Shown: positions 1 to 5,235 of the stretch, piece after piece
How positions within the stretch are numbered: position 1 is the stretch's first letter
Layout: every line of letters starts with the position of its first letter
NCBI GenBank assembly: GCA_030148045.1
Contig: JASBUE010000321.1
Coordinates: 1-9,057, forward strand
Source of the DNA: Candidatus Tenderia sp.
GTDB taxonomy: Bacteria; Pseudomonadota; Gammaproteobacteria; Tenderiales; Tenderiaceae
Direction: 5' to 3'
DNA: 9,057 bases
The notes under the pieces: generated by a model
The model's database searches: none
What the model saw: only the letters and a program-made list of their open reading frames with translations
Told to the model about the DNA's origin: nothing
Position numbers and translations under genes: made by a program

Positions 1-447
1 ATCTCGCGCCAGATGCTGCAGGAAATGGGCCGCTAAGCCACGCCCGAAGAACTGGCCGAACGCATGGAAATGCCGGAAGACAAGATCCGCAAAGTCCTCA
101 AGATCGCCAAGGAACCCATCTCCATGGAAACACCCATCGGCGACGACGAAGACTCCAGCCTGGGCGACTTCATCGAAGACACCAGCGTCCTGGCGCCGCC
201 GGATTCGGCCACCTTCGAAGGCCTGAAGGAAGCGACCACCGGCGTACTGGAAAGCCTCACCGCCCGCGAGGCCAAGGTCCTGCGCATGCGCTTCGGCATC
301 GACATGAACACCGACCACACCCTGGAAGAGGTCGGCAAACAATTCGACGTCACCCGCGAACGCATCCGTCAGATCGAAGCCAAGGCCCTGCGCAAACTGC
401 GCCACCCCAGCCGCTCGGAAACGCTGCGCAGCTTCCTGCAAGACTGA
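1..447 (+). CDS. rpoD: RNA polymerase primary sigma factor RpoD, C-terminal part, with in-frame stop
   Basis: The primary sigma factor directs RNA polymerase to housekeeping promoters. The gene runs in from the left edge. The frame from base 1 reads ISRQMLQEMGR, a TAA at 34-36, then ATPEELAERM and onward to TGA at 445-447. This is region 3 followed by region 4. The region 4.2 helix-turn-helix that reads the -35 element is intact (EEVGKQFDVTRERIRQIEAK), and the end LRKLRHPSRSETLRSFLQD matches E. coli closely. Without the stop the frame would be continuous and collinear with E. coli, where the stop position is a Glu (GREPTPEE). The first ATG after the stop is at 64 and has no convincing ribosome binding site. 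A protein started there would lack the core-binding and -10-binding regions, so it is unlikely to be functional. Identity is certain from family similarity. Whether the stop is real is not. Confidence 0.93.
34..36 (+). other. In-frame TAA stop codon inside rpoD
   Basis: The reading frame is homologous to RpoD on both sides of this codon, with no shift. The aligned residue in E. coli RpoD is Glu, so GAA to TAA (one G-to-T change) explains it. RpoD is essential, so a true nonsense allele should not survive unless a second copy exists or the stop is suppressed. Confidence 0.85.
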
Positions 448-462
448 ACCAAAGGGCATCGC

Positions 463-503
463 AACACACCCGTCCGGCAATGTCGGGACGGGTGTGTTTT
501 TAT
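463..503 (+). terminator. Intrinsic terminator after rpoD
   Basis: A 12-bp perfect stem pairs ACACACCCGTCC (464-475) with GGACGGGTGTGT (486-497), with a 10-nt loop and a run of five T at 497-501. It begins 16 nt after the rpoD stop codon. This is a textbook Rho-independent terminator. It separates rpoD from the tRNA unit. Confidence 0.92.
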
Positions 504-508
504 CAGGC

Positions 509-544
509 TGGCGAGCAGCAGTTGCGCAGGCTATACTACCGGCC
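509..544 (+). promoter_or_regulatory. Probable sigma-70 promoter of the tRNA unit
   Basis: TATACT at 532-537 is a near-consensus -10 box. A weak -35 candidate, TGGCGA (509-514), lies 17 bp upstream. The segment after the -10 box (ACCGGCC, 538-544) is a GC-rich discriminator, a common property of stringently controlled stable-RNA promoters. Transcription would start around 544, about 11 nt before the first tRNA-like sequence. The promoter now faces the broken tRNA half, so the intact tRNA depends on read-through across the insert unless a second promoter exists. Confidence 0.6.
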
Positions 545-554
545 TTCATATCAA

Positions 555-585
555 GGGCCTATAGCTCAGTTGGTTAGAGCAGTGG
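555..585 (+). repeat. Direct repeat, left copy: 5' half of the tRNA gene
   Basis: These 31 bases are identical to 739-769, the first 31 bases of the intact tRNA downstream. They contain the acceptor 5' strand, the whole D arm and the start of the anticodon stem. Base 586 then departs from the tRNA, and no anticodon loop, T arm or acceptor 3' strand follows. The copy directly abuts the left end of the 153-nt insert. It is either the left attachment or target duplication of an inserted element, or the relic of a tandem tRNA duplication. Confidence 0.85.
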
Positions 586-738
586 GTGAGCCAAGATCGA
601 ATGTCCGGTGGACATTCGCAGCTCGGCGAACGACCAGCCTGGAAGGCTGGGCTGGACCGCTCAGGATGAGCGGCATAATCCAGCCGCGATGAGTCCTCAA
701 GGGACGAATAGCGGCTTAAACGTAGGCGACAATGCTCA
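586..738 (+). ncRNA. Hairpin-rich insert of unknown class between tRNA half and tRNA
   Basis: I do not recognise this element. It sits exactly between the two 31-bp repeats. Its ends are complementary (TGAGC 587-591, GCTCA 734-738). Inside are four stems in a row. H1 (598-618) is 9 bp with loop GGT. H2 (634-650) is 7 bp with loop GGA. H3 (651-684) has GCTGGA/TCCAGC outside and CCGCTC/GAGCGG inside. H4 (683-715) has GCCGC/GCGGC outside and GTCC/GGAC inside, separated by an internal loop GATGA/GAATA. Apart from the few bases shared by H3 and H4, the stems are non-overlapping and use about two thirds of the bases, far more than random DNA of this size. No convincing ORF is present. It would be co-transcribed with the tRNA from the promoter at 509-544. 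It could be a structured RNA, a miniature mobile element, or both. Confidence 0.55.
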
Positions 739-769
739 GGGCCTATAGCTCAGTTGGTTAGAGCAGTGG
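739..769 (+). repeat. Direct repeat, right copy: 5' half of the intact tRNA
   Basis: This segment is identical over 31 bases to 555-585. It forms the functional 5' half of the tRNA at 739-815. Exact recombination between the two copies would remove 184 bp and leave a single intact tRNA directly behind its promoter. Confidence 0.85.
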
Positions 770-815
770 ACTCATAATCCATTGGTCCCAGGTTCGAGTC
801 CTGGTGGGCCCACCA
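739..815 (+). tRNA. tRNA with CAU anticodon, probably tRNA-Ile2 (lysidine type)
   Basis: A complete 77-nt cloverleaf is visible. The acceptor GGGCCTA (739-745) pairs with TGGGCCC (805-811). The D stem is GCTC/GAGC. The anticodon stem GTGGA/TCCAT carries the loop CTCATAA, giving anticodon CAU. The T stem is CCAGG/CCTGG around TTCGAGT, and the 3' CCA is encoded at 813-815. A CAU anticodon can be initiator Met, elongator Met, or Ile2, in which TilS converts the first C to lysidine to read AUA. The first pair is G-C, which argues against initiator tRNA. The C4-G69 and C5-G68 pairs match the TilS determinants of E. coli tRNA-Ile2 and differ from elongator tRNA-Met. Ile2 is therefore preferred by inference, although simple tools will call it Met. 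Confidence 0.93.
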
Positions 816-952
816 CTTCATCGGCCATCCCATCTACTGGGGCGGTACCCCCCTCCTCCCTCAATCTCTTCGCGCGCTCATCCAGGTCCCGCCGCGATAT
901 CCATCCTCTATGCGCTACACTAAATTCATACCACCACAATCCCGCATGCATC
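816..952 (+). other. Intergenic region upstream of the ABC operon
   Basis: There is no gene here. The region holds a small hairpin (GGGG 839-842, CCCC 848-851, 5-nt loop) with no T run, so it is not a clear terminator for the tRNA. A possible -10 box, TACACT (916-921), is followed by an AT-rich stretch, but I see no good -35 box at the right distance. The operon promoter therefore remains uncertain, and read-through from the tRNA unit is possible. Confidence 0.4.
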
Positions 953-1678
953 ATGCCTAACGACACCACAACCCATCCCTCTGTCTTCCAGGCCCGCGGC
1001 CTCACCAAGATCTACCAGATGGGAGAAGTAGAGGTACAGGCCCTGCACAGGGTGGACCTCGATTTATACGAGGGCGAGTTCGTGGTACTGCTCGGTCCGT
1101 CGGGCAGCGGCAAGTCGACTCTGCTCAATATTCTCGGCGGGCTCGATATACCCTCTGAAGGCACGGTGCGGTATCACGATCACGACCTAAGCGTGTACGA
1201 CGACAACGCCCTCACAAGCTACCGCCGCGAGCATGTAGGGTTTGTCTTTCAGTTCTACAATCTCATCCCCAGCCTGACGGCACGCGAGAATGTGGCCCTG
1301 GTTACCGAGATCGCCCGGAACCCAATGGCGCCTGAAGAGGCCTTGAAACTGGTGGGATTGGAGTCGCGCATGGACCACTTCCCGGCTCAGCTCTCCGGCG
1401 GTGAACAGCAGCGCGTCGCCATCGCCCGCGCCGTGGCCAAACGTCCCGAGGTGTTGCTGTGCGACGAACCCACCGGGGCGCTGGATGTGAAGACCGGCAT
1501 CCTGGTGCTGCAGGTGATCGAACGCATCAACCGCGAGCTGGGCACCACCACCGCCGTGATCACCCACAACGCCGCCATCTCCGGCATGGCCGACCGGGTG
1601 ATCCATCTCAGCGGCGGCGAAATCAGCGCAGTCGACATCAACGAACACAAACTTCCGCCCGAGGAGATCAGCTGGTGA
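953..1678 (+). CDS. ABC transporter ATP-binding protein, LolD/MacB type
   Basis: This 241-residue cytoplasmic ATPase would power the permease encoded next to it. All motifs are present: Walker A GPSGSGKS (48-55), Q-loop Gln100, signature LSGGEQQR (147-154), Walker B VLLCDEPTGALD (167-178) and switch His205. The segment around the Q-loop (VGFVFQFYNLIPSLTARENV) is typical of the LolD/MacB/FtsE group, which pairs with FtsX-type permeases and works as a mechanotransmitter on periplasmic or outer-membrane substrates. The frame is open upstream to 782, but that stretch overlaps the tRNA and offers no other start codon after it. ATG 953 is therefore chosen, although it has no clear ribosome binding site. 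The stop is one base before the permease ATG, indicating an operon with translational coupling. The exact substrate cannot be read from the ATPase. Confidence 0.93.
   Translation: MPNDTTTHPSVFQARGLTKIYQMGEVEVQALHRVDLDLYEGEFVVLLGPSGSGKSTLLNILGGLDIPSEGTVRYHDHDLSVYDDNALTSYRREHVGFVFQFYNLIPSLTARENVALVTEIARNPMAPEEALKLVGLESRMDHFPAQLSGGEQQRVAIARAVAKRPEVLLCDEPTGALDVKTGILVLQVIERINRELGTTTAVITHNAAISGMADRVIHLSGGEISAVDINEHKLPPEEISW
1661..1666 (+). promoter_or_regulatory. Ribosome binding site candidate for the permease gene
   Basis: GAGGAG lies 13 nt before ATG 1680, inside the end of the ATPase gene. The spacing is longer than ideal, so the permease is probably translated mainly by coupling to the ATPase stop at 1676-1678. 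Confidence 0.45.
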
Positions 1679-1679
1679 C

Positions 1680-4043
1680 ATGCGTGCCCTGAACCGCAAA
1701 CTGTGGCGTGACCTGTGGCAGCTGAAGGGTCAGGCCAGCGCCATCAGCCTGGTCATTGCCTGCGGCATCGCCACCTTCATCATGATGCAGAGCACGCTGG
1801 ATTCGCTCAAACTGACACGCGCCAGTTTTTATCAGGACTATCGCTTTCCCGAAGTGTTCTCTTCGCTCAAGCGGGCGCCGCTGAGCCTGCGTGAGCGCAT
1901 TCTCGAGATCCCCGGTGTGGCGGATGTGGAGACCCGCGTGGTGGCCGACGTCAATCTCGACATCGAGGGCTATAACGAGCCGACCACCGGACGACTGGTC
2001 TCCATCCCGGCACAGGGCGAACCGCGCTTTAACAAACTGTTTCTCACCCAGGGGCGGTTGTTACGTCCGGAACGCGACGACGAAGTGATCGTCAGCGAGT
2101 CCTTCGCCAAGGCGCACGGCTTTCAGCCGGGCGACGGCTTCGGCGCCATCATCAACGGCCGCCTCAAACAGCTCACCATCGTCGGCGCCGCCATCTCGCC
2201 CGAATACATCTACCAGCTGCGCCCCGGCAGCGCCTGGCCCGACTATGAGCGCTACGGCATTCTATGGATGGGGCGCGAGGCGGTGGCCAATGCCTTCGAT
2301 ATGGAAGGCGCCTTCAATGATGTGGTGCTGAGCCTGCGTGACTGGGCCAAACCGGCCGGCGTCATCGACCGGCTCGACGAACTGCTCAAACCCTACGGCG
2401 GCCTGGGCGCCTATGACCGCGACGACCAGCTTTCCAACAACTTCCTCAACGAAGAGTTCAAGCAACTCAAGCAGAATGCCACCATGTTCCCGGTGATCTT
2501 TCTCGGCATCGCCGTGTTTCTGCTCAACGTGGTGGTCAGCCGCATGATCACCACCCAGCGCGAACAGATCGCCGCCCTCAAGGCCTTCGGCTACAGCAAT
2601 CTAGCCATCGCCTGGCACTATCTCAAATTAGTTATGATCATCGTCCTCCTCGGCGCCCTGGTCGGCATCGCCCTGGGGACATGGCTGGGCCAGGGCATGA
2701 GCAATATCTACATGGAGTTTTTCCGCTTCCCCTACCTGCTCTACGACCTGCAGCCGCTCGTGGTGGGTCAGGCGGTCATCAGCAACGTGGTCGCCGCCCT
2801 GCTCGGCACCTTGTTCGCCGTGCGGGGTGCAGCCAGACTGCAACCGGCGGCGGCCATGCGCCCGGCACCGCCGGCCATCTATCACCAGACCTGGCTGGAG
2901 CGGTTCGGCCTGCAGCGCTGGCTCTCCCAACCCAACCGCATGATTCTGCGCCACATCGAGCGGCGGCCGATCAAATCCCTACTCACCGTCATCGGCATCG
3001 CCTTCGCCGGCGGCATCAACATGACCGGCCAGTTTCAGCAGGATACGGTCAGCTACATGATGGATCTGCACTACGGCCTGTCGCAACGCCAGGATCTCAC
3101 CGTGGTCTTCAACGACCCCACCTCCCAGCGCGCCAAACACAATCTGCAACGCATGCCGGGAGTAGAACATGTGGAGGTGTTCCGCATGTTGCCGGTGAAA
3201 CTGCGCCATGAACACCGCAGTCACCGTACCGCCATCTTCGGCTTCGACCCCCAAGGCGACCTGCGCCGCCTGCTGAACACCGAGCTGGAATTCGTCAAGC
3301 TACCGCGTGAAGGCATCGTCATGACCGACTTTCTCGGCCAGATGCTGGGGGTAAAGGCGGGCGATACACTTAGCGTCGAGATCATGGAGGGCAACCGCCC
3401 CGTCAAACGGTTGCCGGTAGTGGCACTGGTAAAGGAGTATCTCGGCACCCGCGCCTACATGGATATCGAGGCCCTCAACCGGCTGATGAAAGAGGGCCGC
3501 GCCATCAGCGGTGCCTATCTGGCCGTTGACTCGTCCGCCATCGCCGCCATCTTTGCCAAGCTGAAACAGATCCCGCGCGTCGCCAGTACCCTGCAACGCC
3601 AGGTCGAAATCGACAATTTCAACCGCACCATGGACCAGACCATGATCTTCATCACCACCGTCGCCACCGTGTTCGCCGTCATCATCAGTTTCGGCGTGGT
3701 CTACAACAGCGCCCGCATCGAGCTCACCGAGCGCGGCCGCGAACTGGCCAGCCTGCGCGTGCTGGGCATGACCCGTGCCGAGATCTCCTATATCCTGCTG
3801 GGCGAGCTGGCGCTGCTGACCCTGGTCGCCATCCCCCTGGGCCTGGCCATCGGCTACGGGCTCTGTTACAGCATCGCCGCCGGCCTGCAGTCGGAACTCT
3901 ATCGCGTGCCGGTGATCATCCAAAGCAGCACCTACGCCTTCGCCGCCACGGTGGTGCTGGTCTCATCACTGCTCTCGGGACTGCTGGTGCGGCGGCAATT
4001 GGATAAACTGGACCTGATCGGCGTTTTGAAGACCAAGGAGTAA
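1680..4043 (+). CDS. ABC transporter permease with two FtsX modules
   Basis: This 787-residue inner-membrane protein has about eight predicted membrane segments in two repeated modules. The first module has TM near 18-37, a large periplasmic domain of MacB-PCD type to about 265, then TMs near 268-288, 314-338 and 362-384. The second has TM near 431-449, a periplasmic domain to about 650, then TMs near 655-676, 707-733 and 751-771. Each module carries the characteristic cytoplasmic coupling segment after the second TM (REQIAALKAFGYSNLAI at 294-310; RGRELASLRVLGMTRAEI at 685-702). The fused arrangement resembles E. coli YbbP rather than single-module MacB or LolC/E. Such permeases do not move substrate through the membrane in the usual way. 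They transmit ATPase motion to periplasmic partners. It lies 1 nt after the ATPase and 3 nt before the adaptor, so the three form one complex by inference. The substrate is unknown. Confidence 0.92.
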   Translation: MRALNRKLWRDLWQLKGQASAISLVIACGIATFIMMQSTLDSLKLTRASFYQDYRFPEVFSSLKRAPLSLRERILEIPGVADVETRVVADVNLDIEGYNEPTTGRLVSIPAQGEPRFNKLFLTQGRLLRPERDDEVIVSESFAKAHGFQPGDGFGAIINGRLKQLTIVGAAISPEYIYQLRPGSAWPDYERYGILWMGREAVANAFDMEGAFNDVVLSLRDWAKPAGVIDRLDELLKPYGGLGAYDRDDQLSNNFLNEEFKQLKQNATMFPVIFLGIAVFLLNVVVSRMITTQREQIAALKAFGYSNLAIAWHYLKLVMIIVLLGALVGIALGTWLGQGMSNIYMEFFRFPYLLYDLQPLVVGQAVISNVVAALLGTLFAVRGAARLQPAAAMRPAPPAIYHQTWLERFGLQRWLSQPNRMILRHIERRPIKSLLTVIGIAFAGGINMTGQFQQDTVSYMMDLHYGLSQRQDLTVVFNDPTSQRAKHNLQRMPGVEHVEVFRMLPVKLRHEHRSHRTAIFGFDPQGDLRRLLNTELEFVKLPREGIVMTDFLGQMLGVKAGDTLSVEIMEGNRPVKRLPVVALVKEYLGTRAYMDIEALNRLMKEGRAISGAYLAVDSSAIAAIFAKLKQIPRVASTLQRQVEIDNFNRTMDQTMIFITTVATVFAVIISFGVVYNSARIELTERGRELASLRVLGMTRAEISYILLGELALLTLVAIPLGLAIGYGLCYSIAAGLQSELYRVPVIIQSSTYAFAATVVLVSSLLSGLLVRRQLDKLDLIGVLKTKE
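4035..4040 (+). promoter_or_regulatory. Shine-Dalgarno of the adaptor gene
   Basis: AAGGAG lies 6 nt before ATG 4047, inside the last codons of the permease gene. The spacing is good and fixes the adaptor start. Confidence 0.75.
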
Positions 4044-4046
4044 GGC

Positions 4047-5171
4047 ATGCACCGGCGCAGAATCATCGGCATCGCAGTCGTAGCTATCGCCATCGTCGCC
4101 GCCCTCGTCTACGGCTTCAGCCCCGCCCCGCAACGGGTGGATGTGGCCACGGTGGAACGGGGGCCGCTGCGCGTCGCCATCGAGGAAGAAGGCAGGACCC
4201 GTATCATCGACCGTTATGTCATCTCGGCGCCGGTGGCCGCCTATGCCCGCCGCATCGAGCTGGAGGTGGGCGATGGCATCGAACAGGGCCAGGGCCTGGT
4301 CCAGCTGGAACCGCTGCCCTCGGCTATGCTTGACCCACGCAGCCGTGCCGCAGCAAAGGCTCGCGTCGAGGCCGCCAAGGCCGCTTTCGCGGCCGCCCGC
4401 GAGGAGACCGCCGCCGCCCAGGCGGAAGCGGAACTGGCCCAGCGGGAGTATCAACGCACCGTCGACCTGTGCAAGGTGCAGTGCGCCTCCCAAGAGGAAG
4501 AAGACGTGGCCTTGACCCGCATGCACAGCAGCCGCGCCCGGGCGCGGTCGGCCCGCTTCGCCGTCGACATCGCCCGCCACGAACTGGAGGCGGCACGCAC
4601 CGCCCTCGCCTATGCCGGCGCCAAGGGTGACAAAGAACCGCTATCGCTCACCTCGCCTGTCGGCGGCAGCATACTCAAGCTCATCCGCAAGAGCGAGGGC
4701 GTGGTCGGCGCCGGCGAAGCCCTGATCGAGGTGGGCAACCCGCTACGCCTGGAGGTGGAAGTGGACGTGCTCTCCGCCGATGCCGTTCAGATTTTCCCCG
4801 GTACCCGCGTGCTGTTCGAGCGCTGGGGTGGGGATCAGATGCTGGAAGGGCGGGTACGCACCGTGGAGCCGGTGGGCTTCACCAAGGTCTCGGCCCTGGG
4901 AGTGGAGGAACAGCGCGTGCTGGTGATCTCGGATCTCACCTCACCCACCGAAAACTGGCAACGCCTGGGCGACGGCTACCGCGTCGAGGCCAGCTTCATC
5001 CTGTGGGAGCAGGCGAATGTCCTGACCATCCCCGCCAGCAGCCTGTTCCGCTTCGAAGACGGCTGGGCGGTGTTCTTGGTCGAGGGCGACACGGCCAGAC
5101 GCACGCCGGTTGAGCTGGGACGGCGCAACGGACTACGTAGCCAGGTGTTGGCGGGCTTAAGCGAAGGCTAG
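4047..5171 (+). CDS. HlyD/RND-type periplasmic adaptor subunit, ended early by TAG
   Basis: This is a periplasmic adaptor of 374 residues as encoded. An N-terminal signal anchor lies at about 5-23 after a basic start (MHRRR). A first lipoyl half-motif is near 55-90, an Ala/Glu-rich alpha-helical hairpin at about 98-190, the second lipoyl half near 198-230 (LTSPVGGSILKL), and beta-barrel and membrane-proximal domains follow to the end. The hairpin tip carries two cysteines (LCKVQC, Cys142 and Cys146). The frame is closed by TAG at 5169-5171, but it continues in phase as RVIVHPGEAIEDGVTVQIR to a second TAG at 5229-5231. That tail is typical of the last strand of this family, so the natural length is about 394 residues. 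The protein probably bridges the permease to an outer-membrane partner. Loss of 20 residues from the membrane-proximal domain could be tolerated or damaging. Identity is strong, the integrity of the end is not. Confidence 0.88.
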   Translation: MHRRRIIGIAVVAIAIVAALVYGFSPAPQRVDVATVERGPLRVAIEEEGRTRIIDRYVISAPVAAYARRIELEVGDGIEQGQGLVQLEPLPSAMLDPRSRAAAKARVEAAKAAFAAAREETAAAQAEAELAQREYQRTVDLCKVQCASQEEEDVALTRMHSSRARARSARFAVDIARHELEAARTALAYAGAKGDKEPLSLTSPVGGSILKLIRKSEGVVGAGEALIEVGNPLRLEVEVDVLSADAVQIFPGTRVLFERWGGDQMLEGRVRTVEPVGFTKVSALGVEEQRVLVISDLTSPTENWQRLGDGYRVEASFILWEQANVLTIPASSLFRFEDGWAVFLVEGDTARRTPVELGRRNGLRSQVLAGLSEG

Positions 5172-5231
5172 CGGGTGATCGTCCATCCCGGCGAGGCGAT
5201 TGAAGACGGCGTGACGGTGCAAATCAGGTAG
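5169..5231 (+). other. Premature TAG and orphaned 3' tail of the adaptor frame
   Basis: The codons before and after TAG 5169-5171 form one continuous family-like sequence, LAGLSEG then RVIVHPGEAIEDG. Homologues commonly have an acidic residue at this place (GD/E-RV). GAG to TAG, one G-to-T change, would explain the stop. The tail ends at TAG 5229-5231, only 4 nt before the pldA start, the spacing expected if the tail is the true end of the gene. Confidence 0.8.
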
Positions 5232-5232
5232 G
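5226..5232 (+). promoter_or_regulatory. Ribosome binding site of pldA
   Basis: AGGTAGG precedes ATG 5236. The first AGG gives a 7-nt spacing. It overlaps the natural end of the adaptor frame, so the gene is set up for coupled translation from that end. If ribosomes leave at TAG 5169, coupling would be weakened. Confidence 0.5.
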
Positions 5233-5235
5233 CCC

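Noticed and set aside
64..447. A deliberate short sigma protein of regions 3-4 from ATG 64
   Set aside because: There is no clear ribosome binding site, and the sequence before the stop is still ordinary RpoD in the same frame. A broken or misread rpoD is simpler.
480..692. Plus-strand open frame containing PIAQLVRA
   Set aside because: This is the well-known false peptide produced by translating the 5' part of a tRNA gene. The frame also spans the terminator, promoter and hairpins.
683..715. A complete, active hammerhead ribozyme
   Set aside because: The essential C3 and U4 are absent and stems I and III cannot be drawn, because the flanks pair with each other. Only the partial resemblance is kept as a finding.
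586..738. Group I intron in a tRNA-Ile(CAU) gene, as in Azoarcus
   Set aside because: The downstream tRNA is complete and uninterrupted. The insert lacks recognisable group I core strands and is not in the anticodon loop.
782..952. Longer start for the ABC ATPase at 782
   Set aside because: It would begin inside the tRNA, and the extra 57 residues have no resemblance to ATPases. The first usable start outside the tRNA is ATG 953.
772..1008. Minus-strand open frame ending VVGPPGLEPGTNGL
   Set aside because: This is the classic antisense-tRNA false protein, common in databases. It has no coding support.
1187..4596. Several long open frames opposite or within the ABC ATPase, permease and adaptor genes
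   Set aside because: They are shadows of GC-rich coding sequence. Their products are low-complexity (Gly/Ala/His/Asp-rich) and lie on strongly supported genes.
34..5231. Reassigned stop codons (UAA/UAG read as Glu)
   Set aside because: TAA ends the permease directly before the adaptor start, and TAG ends the adaptor tail directly before pldA, so both codons still act as stops here.
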